Counted from the stretch's first letter, positions 6,894-17,337 are shown. The stretch: DNA of 64,000 nucleotides from Eubacterium sp. (GCA_017634555.1 JAGBNF010000038.1:24630-88629), one strand, 5' to 3'. Notes: a model not told the origin generated them from the letters alone. Numbers and translations are program-made.

Positions 6894-9803
6894 ATGAAGT
6901 TTTCAGAGGAGAAAAGAATACATTTTATATGTGACGGAACAACTCCGCCGGGTGCAAAAAGAGTTGCTGATATGGTAAGGAAGGATGTGGAACTCGTTAC
7001 GGGATGTACTCCACCGGAAACAGATTGTGTGGATGCGATTTCAGAGGAAAGAGCATCGGATGAAATAAGAATAATTTTCGGTCTTGTTGATGAAAGCCCG
7101 ATAATCAAAAGCTATGCGGAAAGCGGACTTTTCGATGCGGGTGAAATCTCAGGTAAGCGTGAGGTATACGGCTTCTTCCCGACGGAGGAAGATATCGTTA
7201 TCGCAGGAAGTGATAAGAGAGGTCTTATATACGGACTCTTCCACATTTCCGACATAATGGGTGTGTCTCCGCTGGTTAACTGGTCAAAGGTTGTTCCGGT
7301 TAAGCAGGAGATAAATATTTCGACAGAAGACAGAATGATATCAAAGGAGCCTTCTGTAAGATACAGGGGCTTCTTTATAAATGATGAGTGGCCGGCCTTC
7401 GGTAACTGGTGCATGAAGAATTTCGGCGGAGTTAACCGTAAGGCGTATGAGGGAATATTCGAGATGCTTCTCAGGATGAAGGGCAATTATCTCTGGCCTG
7501 CTATGTGGGCATCCTGTTTTGCTGAGGACGGACCGGGACTGGAAAGTGCAATCCTTGCAGATGAACTCGGTATAGTTATGGGGCTTTCTCATCATGAGCC
7601 TTGTCTCAGACATGGAGAGGAATATTCTCATGTCCGCGGTAAGGATTCCATCTACGGAGATGCCTGGGATTTCCGCTCAAACAAGGAAGGAATCACAAGA
7701 TTCTGGAGAGACGGACTTAAGAGAAACGGACATCTGGAAAATGTTATCACCGTCGGTATGAGAGGTGAGAGAGATTCAATGATCCTGGGAGAGAAAGCAA
7801 CTCTTAAGGATAATATCGAACTCATCAAGGATGTTCTGAAAACACAGAACCGGCTCATAGCTGAAGAGGTTAATCCGAACCTCGAAGAAGTACCGAGAAT
7901 GATAGCCCTCTATAAAGAGGTTGAAGCATATTATTACGGTGATGAGAATACGGAAGGATTAAAGCATACAGAGGATCTGGATAATGTAATCCTCATGCTT
8001 TGTGACGATAATCACGGTTATGTAAGAAGTCTTCCTGATGAAGAGATGAAGGATCATAAGGGCGGCTTCGGAATGTACTATCACTTTGATTATCATGGAG
8101 AGCCAATATCTTATGAGTGGATCAACTGCACATATCTCCCTGAGGTATGGGAAGAGATGACCACAGCATATGAGAAGGGCGTGCGAGAGCTCTGGATAGT
8201 AAACGTGGGAGATCTCGGACTTCAGGAGACACCGCTTTCATATTTCCTGAATCTCGCTTATGACTATGATAAATACGGAATTACAGCACCGGATAATACG
8301 GAGCAGTATCTGAGGAACTGGATGAAGCTACAGTTCGGTGGTGCATTTTCCGATGAAGATATAGACAGACTCACTGATATATATAATCGATATTCCAGAC
8401 TGGTCCACAACAGAAGACCGGAGCATCTGAACGACAAGGTATATCATCCTCAGAACTATTATGAATCCGTGAAGGTTCTTGCGGAGGCTGAGGAGATAGA
8501 GAAGGTATGCAGAGAGCTTGAGGAGAAATGTGCTGCGGAATATAAGGATTCTTATCTACAGCTTATAACCTACAATGTTATGGCAGGAATGAATCTTGTA
8601 AAGCTCTGGATATACAGAGGCTTCAATCATTACTATGCTTCCATCGGAGCTGTTATGGCTAACGAGTATGGAAGGCTTATGAGAGAAGCGATAAGAACAG
8701 ATGCCGAGCTGAAGGAAAAGCTTCACACCGCTGCAGACGGCAAGTGGTACGGCTTCGGTTTCGGACCGCATATAGGCTTCAAAAACTGGAACTCAGAGGA
8801 GTCGGCAAATCCGATCATAGAAGAGGTTATTCCTGTTACGGGTGCGGGACTTATAGCAGGTCTTGTAGGTGAGACAGGAGCTACTTCGGGGATGGACTGG
8901 ACAGGAAAGAAGCTTGTTATAAGAGAGTTCCTTACAGGAAATGCTCTTTCGGATAAGCAGACAGCCGAGATTTTTGTATCCTCCACAGGAGATGAGGATA
9001 TAAGCTATAAATTCGAGGTGGGTTCACCGGCGCTTACTCTCAGTAAGACAGAAAGCATACTGACGGCTGAGAAGCCATATGAATTCATTACTGTTGAGGT
9101 TGATAAGACCAAGCTTACAGATGATGACAGTCTCAGCTTTACACTTATCTATAAGGGCGGAAAGATTGAGTTTACCGTTGAACCAAGGATTATAAGTCCT
9201 GCCGTTATAGAAGAAGTAAAGGCTTCGAAGACAGAAATCCTGGATAACTATCCGCAGAATGTCTGCATAGAAGAACGTGGAATAGCAGTATGCGATGCCG
9301 CACATTTCTTTAATGAGAGTCACAGCGGAAATAAGGAATTTAAGGTGGTCAAGGCGCTTGGAAGATGCGAAAACGCAGTTAAGCTCTTTGATACCGAGAG
9401 ACCAGCAGCATATTCATATAAAGCAGACGGACATGCCCTTGTGGGATATGCTTTTTATATCGAGAATCCGGGAGATTACGATATCACGTTCAGACTTCTT
9501 CCGACACACGCTTATGAGTTCGGCAAAGATATAAAGTTTAGTTTCAGTGTGAACGAAGAGGATGCAAGCGTTATATATTACAAGACAGAAGACCTGAAGA
9601 ACGGAGTATGGAACAGCTGGTCGGACGGTGTTATGTCTCACGTGAGGGATATCAAGAGCACAGTAACGCTTGAGAAGGGTATAAATAACATTACATTTTT
9701 CGGAGATGCCGAGGAAAATATTCTGGAGAAGATAATCCTTGTAAAGAAGGGTGAGAGTCTTCTTCCGTCATATCTCGGTCCGGACGAGAGTGTGATCATA
9801 TAA
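6894..9803 (+). CDS. Xylan alpha-1,2-glucuronidase (GH115)
   Basis: GH115 enzyme (EC 3.2.1.131), which releases glucuronic or 4-O-methylglucuronic acid from internal or terminal positions of xylan. The 969-residue length and domain order fit: an N-terminal alpha/beta domain (1-150), a TIM-barrel core from about 150 to 470 with EPSVRYRGFFINDEWPAFGN and MLLRMKGNYLWPAMWASCF, a helical domain, and a C-terminal beta-rich domain (about 800-969). There is no signal peptide, so it acts on imported oligosaccharides. It is followed after 44 bases by mannonate dehydratase, linking release of uronic acid to its breakdown. Most described GH115 enzymes are from Bacteroidetes or proteobacteria, but clostridial members are known. 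Confidence 0.94.
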   Translation: MKFSEEKRIHFICDGTTPPGAKRVADMVRKDVELVTGCTPPETDCVDAISEERASDEIRIIFGLVDESPIIKSYAESGLFDAGEISGKREVYGFFPTEEDIVIAGSDKRGLIYGLFHISDIMGVSPLVNWSKVVPVKQEINISTEDRMISKEPSVRYRGFFINDEWPAFGNWCMKNFGGVNRKAYEGIFEMLLRMKGNYLWPAMWASCFAEDGPGLESAILADELGIVMGLSHHEPCLRHGEEYSHVRGKDSIYGDAWDFRSNKEGITRFWRDGLKRNGHLENVITVGMRGERDSMILGEKATLKDNIELIKDVLKTQNRLIAEEVNPNLEEVPRMIALYKEVEAYYYGDENTEGLKHTEDLDNVILMLCDDNHGYVRSLPDEEMKDHKGGFGMYYHFDYHGEPISYEWINCTYLPEVWEEMTTAYEKGVRELWIVNVGDLGLQETPLSYFLNLAYDYDKYGITAPDNTEQYLRNWMKLQFGGAFSDEDIDRLTDIYNRYSRLVHNRRPEHLNDKVYHPQNYYESVKVLAEAEEIEKVCRELEEKCAAEYKDSYLQLITYNVMAGMNLVKLWIYRGFNHYYASIGAVMANEYGRLMREAIRTDAELKEKLHTAADGKWYGFGFGPHIGFKNWNSEESANPIIEEVIPVTGAGLIAGLVGETGATSGMDWTGKKLVIREFLTGNALSDKQTAEIFVSSTGDEDISYKFEVGSPALTLSKTESILTAEKPYEFITVEVDKTKLTDDDSLSFTLIYKGGKIEFTVEPRIISPAVIEEVKASKTEILDNYPQNVCIEERGIAVCDAAHFFNESHSGNKEFKVVKALGRCENAVKLFDTERPAAYSYKADGHALVGYAFYIENPGDYDITFRLLPTHAYEFGKDIKFSFSVNEEDASVIYYKTEDLKNGVWNSWSDGVMSHVRDIKSTVTLEKGINNITFFGDAEENILEKIILVKKGESLLPSYLGPDESVII

Positions 9804-9847
9804 ACCAGATAGTAATGGAATAAACGAAACATTAAGGAGATACGAAA

Positions 9848-10912
9848 ATGAAGATGTCATTTCGCTGGTATGGTACCGGCAATGATTCAGTATCACTTTC
9901 CGATATCAAGCAGATTCCGGGTGTTGAGGAGATCGTATGGGCTCTTCATCATAAGCAGCCGGGAGAGATATGGGAAAAAGATGAGATTCAGAAAGTTAAG
10001 GATGAACTGGATGAATACGGCTTCGGTATGGCTGTAGTTGAATCGGTCAATGTACATGACGACATTAAGACTGCAGGTCCGAACAGAGACCTTTATATTG
10101 AAAACTATAAGGAGACACTTCGTAATCTGGCCGAGTTCGGAGTAAAGGTTGTATGCTACAACTTTATGCCGGTATTTGACTGGACAAGAACAGATCTTTT
10201 CCATCCGCTTCCGGATGGTTCCACAGCTCTCTACTATGAGAAGGATAAGATCAAACAGGATCCTGAAGAAATGGCTGAGTATATTCTTCGTGAGTGTAAG
10301 GGATATACAATGCCGGGCTGGGAACCTGAAAGAATGGCACATCTGAAGGAACTCTTCAAGATGTATGAAAATGTGGATAAGGAGACTCTCTGGGATAATC
10401 TTAAGTATTTCCTGGAAGCACTTATGCCTACATGTCATGAGACAGGAATCAAAATGGCTATACATCCGGATGATCCACCTTGGGATATTTTCGGACTTCC
10501 GAGACTCCTTGTGGACAGTGAATCTGTAGACAGATTCATCAGCATGGTTGATGATCCGTATAACTGTCTCACACTCTGCAGCGGTTCTCTCGGATCTAAT
10601 CCGAAGAATACGGTTGCTGAGATCGTAGCAAAGCATACGGACAGAATAGCCTTTGCACATATAAGAAATGTAAAGCATTATCCGAACGGAGATTTCAGCG
10701 AGGCATCACATAGAGACTGTGACGGAGATGTTGGAATCCTGGATATTATTAAGGCTTATCATGACAACGGTTTCGATGGTTATATCAGACCGGATCACGG
10801 AAGACACATATGGGGCGAGAAGTCCAGACCGGGCTATGGATTATACGACAGAGCACTCGGCATCATGTATATCCTGGGAGCATGGGATATGCTGGATAAG
10901 ATTAAGCAGTAA
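9848..10912 (+). CDS. uxuA: D-mannonate dehydratase
   Basis: UxuA (EC 4.2.1.8) dehydrates D-mannonate to 2-keto-3-deoxygluconate (KDG), the third step of glucuronate breakdown. The start MSFRWYGTGNDSVSLSDIKQ and the segments IPGVEEIVWALH, VVESVNVHDDIK and YNFMPVFDWTRT are typical of the family; AIHPDDPPWDIFGLPR carries metal-binding His. Length 354 is normal. Two Met codons open the frame (9848 and 9854). An AAGGAGA ribosome site lies 7 bases upstream of the first. The gene sits between the glucuronidase that supplies the uronic acid and the fructuronate reductase that makes its substrate. Confidence 0.96.
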   Translation: MKMSFRWYGTGNDSVSLSDIKQIPGVEEIVWALHHKQPGEIWEKDEIQKVKDELDEYGFGMAVVESVNVHDDIKTAGPNRDLYIENYKETLRNLAEFGVKVVCYNFMPVFDWTRTDLFHPLPDGSTALYYEKDKIKQDPEEMAEYILRECKGYTMPGWEPERMAHLKELFKMYENVDKETLWDNLKYFLEALMPTCHETGIKMAIHPDDPPWDIFGLPRLLVDSESVDRFISMVDDPYNCLTLCSGSLGSNPKNTVAEIVAKHTDRIAFAHIRNVKHYPNGDFSEASHRDCDGDVGILDIIKAYHDNGFDGYIRPDHGRHIWGEKSRPGYGLYDRALGIMYILGAWDMLDKIKQ

Positions 10913-10953
10913 CAGATATTATTTGAATAAATGTGATGAAGGGACAGGAACAA

Positions 10954-12561
10954 TTGAAACTTAATATCGATAGTATTTCAGGTGAAAAGGATTCATGGGA
11001 ATCAGCCGGAGTAAAACTGCCGGAATATGATATAGAGAAGATCAGAAAGAATACAGAGGATGCACCGGAGTGGATACATTTCGGAGCAGGAAATATATTC
11101 AGAGGTTTTATAGCCGGGATTGCCGACAGCCTTATCAGCGAAGGCAAGCTTCAGACCGGTATTGTTGCAACAGACAGCTTCGATGGTGAGATAATCGATA
11201 AGATTTATTATCCGTATGATCTTCTGACGCTTTCGGTAGGACTCAGAGCTGACGGAAACAGTGATAAGAGAGTCACAGCCGGAATCGGAGCAGCTATTAA
11301 GGCTGACAGTGAGCATATGGATGAGCTGAAGAAGATTGCTGCGGCACCTTCGCTCAAGATGATATCCTTCACCATTACGGAGAAGGGATATGCGTGTACG
11401 GACATTTCCGGAAACATTCTCAGTTTTATTGAGACAGATATTGTTAACGGTCCTGATAATCCGGGAACAGCTCTCGGAATAGTTACATCACTTCTTTATG
11501 AGAGATACTTCAGCGGAAAGAAGCCGATCGCTCTTGTCAGCATGGATAACTGCAGTCAGAACGGCAGAAAGCTTCGTGACGGAGTTCTCTTCATGGCAAA
11601 GAAATGGTTTAAGAAGGGATTCGTTCCTGAAGGCTTTATAGATTATGTTAGTGATGAGAATAAGGTATCCTTCCCATGGAGCATGATCGATAAGATAACA
11701 CCGCGTCCTGATGAAGGAATAGCTGGCGAACTCGAGGCTCTCGGCATAGAAGATATGAAGCCGATAATTACCGGAAGGAATACATTTATCGCACCATTCG
11801 TAAATGCGGAAATTCCTCAGTATCTTGTTATCGAGGACAGATTCCCTAACGGAAGACCTCCGCTTGAGGATGCCGGCGTTTATATGACAGACAGAGATAC
11901 TGTTAATAAGGCTGAGAAGATGAAGGTTATGACATGCCTTAATCCGCTGCACACTGCACTTGCGGTATGCGGATGTCTTCTCGGATACACAAGAATATCC
12001 GATGAAATGAAGGATGAGGATCTCAAGAAGCTGGTTTATCAGCTCGGAGAAGAAGGAATGCCGGTAGTTGTAAGTCCGGGTATCATTAATCCTGAAGATT
12101 TCATCAAGGAGGTACTCGAGGAGAGACTTCCGAATTCATATATTCCTGATACGCCACAGAGAATCGCGACCGATACAAGCCAGAAGGTTGCAATAAGATT
12201 CGGCGAGACTATCAAGGGTTATGCGGCAAAGGGTGAATGCGACAATATGCGTATAATTCCATTTGTAATAGCAGCATGGTTCAGATATCTGCTCGGTATT
12301 GATGATAACGGAAATGAGATGGCGCTCAGCTCCGATCCGATGATAGATATACTGAAGTCGGCTATGGAAGGAATAACGCTGGGAAATACAGAAAATGATA
12401 TGTCCGGTATCAGCTGGATAATGAACGGAGAAGATCTTTTCGGATTAAAGCTCAGTGAAGCAGGAAATCTGGAAGAGAAGATTAAAGATTTTTTGGGACA
12501 GATGTTGAAGGGCTCAGGAGCCGTAAGAGAAACACTTCATAATCTGGTTAGTCAGCGATAG
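10954..12561 (+). CDS. uxuB: D-fructuronate reductase (mannitol dehydrogenase family)
   Basis: UxuB-type long-chain NAD-dependent dehydrogenase, expected to reduce fructuronate to mannonate. The cofactor segment EWIHFGAGNIFRGFIAG lies near residue 45 and the catalytic-site helix MKVMTCLNPLHTALAVCG follows near 325; both are typical of the mannitol dehydrogenase family. Mannitol or tagaturonate reductases share this fold, but uxuA and uxaC beside it support UxuB. The start is uncertain: GTG 10933 and ATG 10936 have no ribosome site, whereas TTG 10954 follows AAGGGACAGGA and gives MKLN, the common UxuB N-terminus, so I use it. The stop is at 12561. Confidence 0.92.
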   Translation: MKLNIDSISGEKDSWESAGVKLPEYDIEKIRKNTEDAPEWIHFGAGNIFRGFIAGIADSLISEGKLQTGIVATDSFDGEIIDKIYYPYDLLTLSVGLRADGNSDKRVTAGIGAAIKADSEHMDELKKIAAAPSLKMISFTITEKGYACTDISGNILSFIETDIVNGPDNPGTALGIVTSLLYERYFSGKKPIALVSMDNCSQNGRKLRDGVLFMAKKWFKKGFVPEGFIDYVSDENKVSFPWSMIDKITPRPDEGIAGELEALGIEDMKPIITGRNTFIAPFVNAEIPQYLVIEDRFPNGRPPLEDAGVYMTDRDTVNKAEKMKVMTCLNPLHTALAVCGCLLGYTRISDEMKDEDLKKLVYQLGEEGMPVVVSPGIINPEDFIKEVLEERLPNSYIPDTPQRIATDTSQKVAIRFGETIKGYAAKGECDNMRIIPFVIAAWFRYLLGIDDNGNEMALSSDPMIDILKSAMEGITLGNTENDMSGISWIMNGEDLFGLKLSEAGNLEEKIKDFLGQMLKGSGAVRETLHNLVSQR

Positions 12562-12585
12562 AAATCAAAAGGAGACAGGGTAATA

Positions 12586-14484
12586 ATGATTAGGTTATCT
12601 AAGGTGTTCAGTGACTTTATGGTCATACAGAGAGATTCTGACCTTAATGTAATTTGGGGATACACCGATCAGGGTAAAAATGTGAGAGTCGGTCTGCTGA
12701 ACAGCGATTTGGGAGAAGAAGCTTTCAGCAGCACCGCATTCGGAGGAGTCGACGGATATTTTGAAGTAGGTCTTCCGGTATTTCCGGCAGGCGGAAATTT
12801 CACACTTACCATATCGGATGATGATGAAGAGATAAAGTTTACGAATATAACCTTCGGAGATGTCTTTGTATGCGGAGGACAGTCCAACATGGAGCTGCCG
12901 CTTAACCGTACGCTTGAAAGATATGAGGAGGAGATAACATCCACATATAACGAGAACATCAGATTCTTCAGAGTACCGGAGAAGTTTAACTTCCACCATA
13001 CTGAAGAGCTGATCGAATCGGGAAGCTGGAAAATAGCCAGAATGCCGGAGATTCTTGACTTCGGTGCTGTGGCTTATTTTGCTGCAAAGGAGATAAGTGA
13101 GAGAGAGGGTGTAACGGTCGGTATCATTAATACCGCTATCGGTGGTACACCTGTTAAATCATGGTGCAGCGAAGAAACTATGAAGGCTGTGGGTCTTCAT
13201 GTGGATGAATATAAGGAATGCGGTAATGATGAGTGGGTACAGAACACTATCAAGACCGAGGCTGAGGCAGATCTTCAGTGGAGAAGTGATGCCGATGCTG
13301 CATTTGAAAAGGACCTTTCAGGAAATCAGTCCGGTACATTTTCTGTTCCGGGATTCTTCGAGGGAACACCTCTTGGAGGAAAGTGTCTTGCAGTCTACTT
13401 CAGGAAGGAGTTTATACTTCCGGCAGGATGGACTGAGGAGGATTGCAAGCTCTATCTTGGAGCTATAATCGATTCTGATAAGGTCTATGTTAACGGTGAA
13501 TTTGTAGGTGAGACAGGATATCTCTATCCGCCGAGAATCTATAAGGTTCCTAAGGGAATCCTCAAGGAAGGAAAGAACGTTGTTGAGATAAGACTTCTTG
13601 TTTTCAGAGGTGAGGGAGGCTTTATGCCGGGCAAGGAATATCTCATCAAGCGTCCGGACGGAGAGACTGTATCACTTGAAGGTGACTGGGAATATACGGT
13701 GGCTAAGGAAATGCCGTATATACCGAATATGACCTTCTACTCATATAAGGCAACCGGAGTATATAACTGCATGATCTATCCGCTGAGACGTCAGAGATGC
13801 AGAGGATTCTTCTTCTATCAGGGAGAATCAAATGTAGATGATTATGCAACCTATAAGGATGAGTTCGAAGCAGTCATAAAGGACTGGAGAAAGCTTTGGA
13901 ATGATGACACTCTTCCTTACATGTTTGTTCAGATCGCCGGTTTCAGCGATGGTAACAGAAAGGCTTACTTCGGACGCCGCAGCTTCTTTACAGAGGAGCA
14001 GAGAAAATGTACAGAGCTTCCGAATACTGCAATGATACAGGCTTATGATCTCGGAGAGTTCAACGATCTTCATCCTACCAACAAGAAGGAGGTCGGAAGA
14101 CGAGCAGCACTTGCTGCAGAAGCGCTTGTTTACGGAAAAGGAACTTATATTCCGGGACCGGAAAAGCAGGAGGTAATCTGGGGAGAGGACGGAGCAGAAA
14201 TCGTCTTCAGTGAAGACACAAAGCTCAGCCTGTCACACGGAATAGGTGTGATAACAGATGAAAAAAGAGATGAGAAGAATATAAGAGGTTTCGCATATAT
14301 ATCCGAAGGACAGCGTTATCCTGCGGAGGCAGAGTTCCTGGCTGACAACAGGATACTGGTAAGGCTTCCGAAGGATGTTAACGTTGAGGCTGTAAGCTAC
14401 GCCTGGTGCGACAGCCCGCTTGAATCAAATCTGTATTCGGAAGACAAACTTCCGGTAGTACCTTTCCTGGAGGAGAGGGCATAG
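12586..14484 (+). CDS. SGNH-family esterase, sialate O-acetylesterase (SIAE) type
   Basis: Esterase of the SIAE/SASA group, which removes O-acetyl groups from sugars. The SGNH catalytic blocks are visible: Ser100 in CGGQSNMELP, FYQGESNVDD near residue 410, and the Asp494/His496 pair in NDLHPTNKKEVGRR. Between the first and second blocks, residues about 255-370 form a jelly-roll insert (YFRKEFILPAGW ... DKVYVNGEFVGETGY) like a GH2 sugar-binding domain, as in other 600-residue SIAE proteins. No signal peptide is present. In this locus acetylated xylo-oligosaccharides are a more likely substrate than sialic acid, because no sialate gene is seen nearby. Confidence 0.85.
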   Translation: MIRLSKVFSDFMVIQRDSDLNVIWGYTDQGKNVRVGLLNSDLGEEAFSSTAFGGVDGYFEVGLPVFPAGGNFTLTISDDDEEIKFTNITFGDVFVCGGQSNMELPLNRTLERYEEEITSTYNENIRFFRVPEKFNFHHTEELIESGSWKIARMPEILDFGAVAYFAAKEISEREGVTVGIINTAIGGTPVKSWCSEETMKAVGLHVDEYKECGNDEWVQNTIKTEAEADLQWRSDADAAFEKDLSGNQSGTFSVPGFFEGTPLGGKCLAVYFRKEFILPAGWTEEDCKLYLGAIIDSDKVYVNGEFVGETGYLYPPRIYKVPKGILKEGKNVVEIRLLVFRGEGGFMPGKEYLIKRPDGETVSLEGDWEYTVAKEMPYIPNMTFYSYKATGVYNCMIYPLRRQRCRGFFFYQGESNVDDYATYKDEFEAVIKDWRKLWNDDTLPYMFVQIAGFSDGNRKAYFGRRSFFTEEQRKCTELPNTAMIQAYDLGEFNDLHPTNKKEVGRRAALAAEALVYGKGTYIPGPEKQEVIWGEDGAEIVFSEDTKLSLSHGIGVITDEKRDEKNIRGFAYISEGQRYPAEAEFLADNRILVRLPKDVNVEAVSYAWCDSPLESNLYSEDKLPVVPFLEERA

Positions 14485-14518
14485 GACAGAAGAAATATTA
14501 TTTAAAGGGGAAGACAAA

Positions 14519-15889
14519 ATGATAAGAGAGGTTGTTACAGAAAACGGAAAAGTCAGAGGACTGCCGTCAGCAGATCCGAGGGTTACTGCATTTAAAGGAA
14601 TTCCTTTTGCAGCTCCACCGGTAGGAAAGAATCGTTGGAGAGCTCCGCAGCCGTGTGAGGATTGGGAGGGAACATATCTTGCATATGAGTTCGCACCAAT
14701 TTCTGTACAGGATCAGCCGGGACTCGGAACAGATGTATACTGCAAGGAATGGCATGTTGATCCTGATATTCCTATGGACGAGGATTGTCTGTATCTTAAC
14801 GTATGGACTCCTGCAAAGAAAGAGGATGAGAAGCTTCCTGTACTTGTATGGTGCTTTGGAGGCGCATTCCAGTGGGGCTACACAGCAGAGATGGAATTCG
14901 ATGCAGAGCGTCTTGCAAGAAGAGGAATCATAGTTGTAAGTGTAAACTACAGGCTTGCACTTATGGGATTTTTGGCTCATCCGGAAATTACAAAGGAAAA
15001 CCCTGATGCACCTGCAAACTTTGGTCTTCTTGATCAGCAGGCAGGACTTCACTGGGTGTACAGAAACATTGCTGCTTTCGGTGGTGATCCTGAGAAGATC
15101 ACTATAGCAGGACAGTCTGCAGGTGGCGGAAGCACAATGCAGCAGCTTACATGCCCTGACAATTACGATATCGTAAAGGGCGCTGTTATCATGAGCGGTA
15201 TGATCAAGATGGACAACCGCGAAAGTGATATCTTTAATCCTCTTACACTTGAAGAAGCAGAGAAGAGAGGCGAGGCATTCTTCGATTATATCGGAGTTAA
15301 GAGTCTTGAGGAAGCACGTGCGATGGATGCATTTAAGCTCCGTGATCTTTACGGACAGTATTCGGCATTTGAGAATGATCCGAATATGCCGCCAAACATG
15401 GCACTAAAGATGTTCCCTATCATAGATGGAAAGCATTATCTCGGAGATCCGCTTGAGAGACTTGTACAGGGGCAGTGCCCTGATGTTCCGATTATCAGCG
15501 GATACACAGGCGATGAGTTCACATTTAACGGAGTTAATATTGTTGAGAAGTCCGTTAAGACAAATGTGACAAGAGCCGTTGAGGGAGATAAGAAGGAAGG
15601 CAGAAACAGAAACTTCTATTGCTACTGCTTCAATCCTGATATTCCGGGAGAGGATAATCCGGGAACCTTCCATTCGGTTGATCTCTGGTTCTGGTTTGAA
15701 TCTATCAGCAAGTGCTGGAGACCATTTAAGGGAAGACATTTTGATCTTGCTAGAAAGATGGCAAATTACTTTGCGGACTTTGTAAAAACAGGTGATCCTA
15801 ACGGTAAGGACAGTGATGGTACAGATATGCCTGAGTGGAAGGCATTCGATCCTGCTGAACAGAATGTTATTACATTTACTGCAGAGTAG
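14519..15889 (+). CDS. Type B carboxylesterase
   Basis: Alpha/beta-hydrolase of the carboxylesterase type B (PnbA) family. It shows the N-terminal GKVRGLPSADPRVTAFKGIP, the EDCLYLNVWTP block, the oxyanion motif VLVWCFGGAFQWG and the nucleophile Ser200 in IAGQSAGGGST. His in PGTFHSVDLWFWF is the expected catalytic His. At 456 residues it is a little shorter than the usual 490-530, mainly through shorter loops. There is no signal peptide. Feruloyl or acetyl esters on imported xylan fragments are likely substrates from context, but this is inference. RBS AAAGGGGAAG lies just before the ATG at 14519. Confidence 0.88.
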   Translation: MIREVVTENGKVRGLPSADPRVTAFKGIPFAAPPVGKNRWRAPQPCEDWEGTYLAYEFAPISVQDQPGLGTDVYCKEWHVDPDIPMDEDCLYLNVWTPAKKEDEKLPVLVWCFGGAFQWGYTAEMEFDAERLARRGIIVVSVNYRLALMGFLAHPEITKENPDAPANFGLLDQQAGLHWVYRNIAAFGGDPEKITIAGQSAGGGSTMQQLTCPDNYDIVKGAVIMSGMIKMDNRESDIFNPLTLEEAEKRGEAFFDYIGVKSLEEARAMDAFKLRDLYGQYSAFENDPNMPPNMALKMFPIIDGKHYLGDPLERLVQGQCPDVPIISGYTGDEFTFNGVNIVEKSVKTNVTRAVEGDKKEGRNRNFYCYCFNPDIPGEDNPGTFHSVDLWFWFESISKCWRPFKGRHFDLARKMANYFADFVKTGDPNGKDSDGTDMPEWKAFDPAEQNVITFTAE

Positions 15890-15927
15890 TAAAAATATAA
15901 AATTTTACCTACTGACAGGAGAAGCAT

Positions 15928-17337
15928 ATGACTTCAGGATTTATTAACTACAATTTCATTCTGCAGAATGATACAGCGCGTACACTTTATCATGATTACG
16001 CTGAGAAGCTTCCGATAATTGATTTTCATAATCATCTGAATCCTCAGGAAATCTATGAGGATAAGACTTATCATAATCTTACGGAAGTATGGCTTGGCGG
16101 AGATCATTATAAGTGGAGAGCTATGCGTGCAAACGGTATTTCGGAGAAACTGATAACGGGACCGGGCAGTGAAGCTTATGATAAGTATCTTGCTTATGCG
16201 GATACGATAGAAGCTGCTTTCGGAAATCCTCTTTATCATTGGACACATCTGGAGTTGAAGAGATATTTTGATATTGATGAGACTCTTGGAGCGGATACGG
16301 CTGAAAAAATCTGGAATGAAGCCAAGAAAAAGCTGATGACCAGAGAGTATTCGGTTCAGAATCTTCTCAGAAAACAGAATGTTGAGGTACTTTGCACCAC
16401 GGATGATCCCGCAGATGATCTTGTATGGCATAAGAAGATCCGTGAGTCGGTAGATGATATAAAAGTAATACCGTCCTTCAGACCGGGAAATGCACTGGAT
16501 ATCGAAAAATATAATTTTCTCCCTTATATGAAGCGTCTCAGCGCTGCTGCGGGGATGGAGATAAACAGCTTTGATGAGCTGGTTGCAGCTTTAAAGAACA
16601 GACTTGAATTCTTTATAGAAAACGGCTGCCGTGTTACAGATCACAGCCTGGAATGCGATTTTTACAGAGATGTGGATAAGGCTGAAATAGAGAGAATATT
16701 TAAGAAGAGGCTTGGTGGAGAAGAAGTAACCGAAGATGAGGCAGCAGCCTTCAGAGGAAGACTCATGAAGGAGCTGGGAGTTATCTATGCGGACAAGGGA
16801 CTTGCCATGCAGCTTCATATAGGTGCCCTGAGAAATGTATCGGAGAGAATGTTCGACAGAATAGGTGCGGATACAGGTTATGATTGTCTGAATGATTTTA
16901 ACTATGCTGCTCAGCTGGCTGAGCTTCTTAACAGCATGGATAAGGAAGACAGACTTCCTCGTACAATACTGTATGCGCTTAATCCTAAGGATATGCCTAT
17001 GCTGGCGGCTATGGCCGGTAATTTCCAGGGTAACGAGGAAGGAATAAAGAGTAAGATCCAGCTGGGAAGTGCATGGTGGTTCCAGGATCATATGAACGGA
17101 ATGAGAAATCAGCTGGAAGCACTTTCGGATGTAGGTCTTCTTTCAGGATTTATAGGAATGCTTACTGATTCAAGAAGCTTCCTGTCCTTCCCAAGACATG
17201 AGTATTTCAGAAGAATACTCTGTAATATGATAGGTGAGAAGGTTGAGGCAGGGTTTTATCCGAAGGATATTGCCCGTCTCGGAAAAATGGTTGAGGATAT
17301 CTGCTATTATAATGCTAAAAGATATTTCAGACTTTAA
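15928..17337 (+). CDS. uxaC: Glucuronate isomerase
   Basis: UxaC (EC 5.3.1.12) converts D-glucuronate to D-fructuronate, the first step after release of uronic acid from xylan. The amidohydrolase-like metal motif is visible in IIDFHNHLNP near residue 31, and LCTTDDPADDL, MQLHIGALRN and GSAWWFQDHMNGM are diagnostic. Length 469 is normal. An AGGAGA ribosome site is 6 bases before the ATG. The gene lies downstream of the two esterases and directly before the KDPG aldolase and KDG kinase genes, so the hexuronate pathway is complete within this operon. Confidence 0.97.
   Translation: MTSGFINYNFILQNDTARTLYHDYAEKLPIIDFHNHLNPQEIYEDKTYHNLTEVWLGGDHYKWRAMRANGISEKLITGPGSEAYDKYLAYADTIEAAFGNPLYHWTHLELKRYFDIDETLGADTAEKIWNEAKKKLMTREYSVQNLLRKQNVEVLCTTDDPADDLVWHKKIRESVDDIKVIPSFRPGNALDIEKYNFLPYMKRLSAAAGMEINSFDELVAALKNRLEFFIENGCRVTDHSLECDFYRDVDKAEIERIFKKRLGGEEVTEDEAAAFRGRLMKELGVIYADKGLAMQLHIGALRNVSERMFDRIGADTGYDCLNDFNYAAQLAELLNSMDKEDRLPRTILYALNPKDMPMLAAMAGNFQGNEEGIKSKIQLGSAWWFQDHMNGMRNQLEALSDVGLLSGFIGMLTDSRSFLSFPRHEYFRRILCNMIGEKVEAGFYPKDIARLGKMVEDICYYNAKRYFRL

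Noticed and set aside
9893-10678. Long minus-strand open frame of 261 codons opposite uxuA
   Set aside because: It is a shadow of a clear plus-strand gene; composition is Cys/Ile/His-rich without domain features, and there is no ribosome site.
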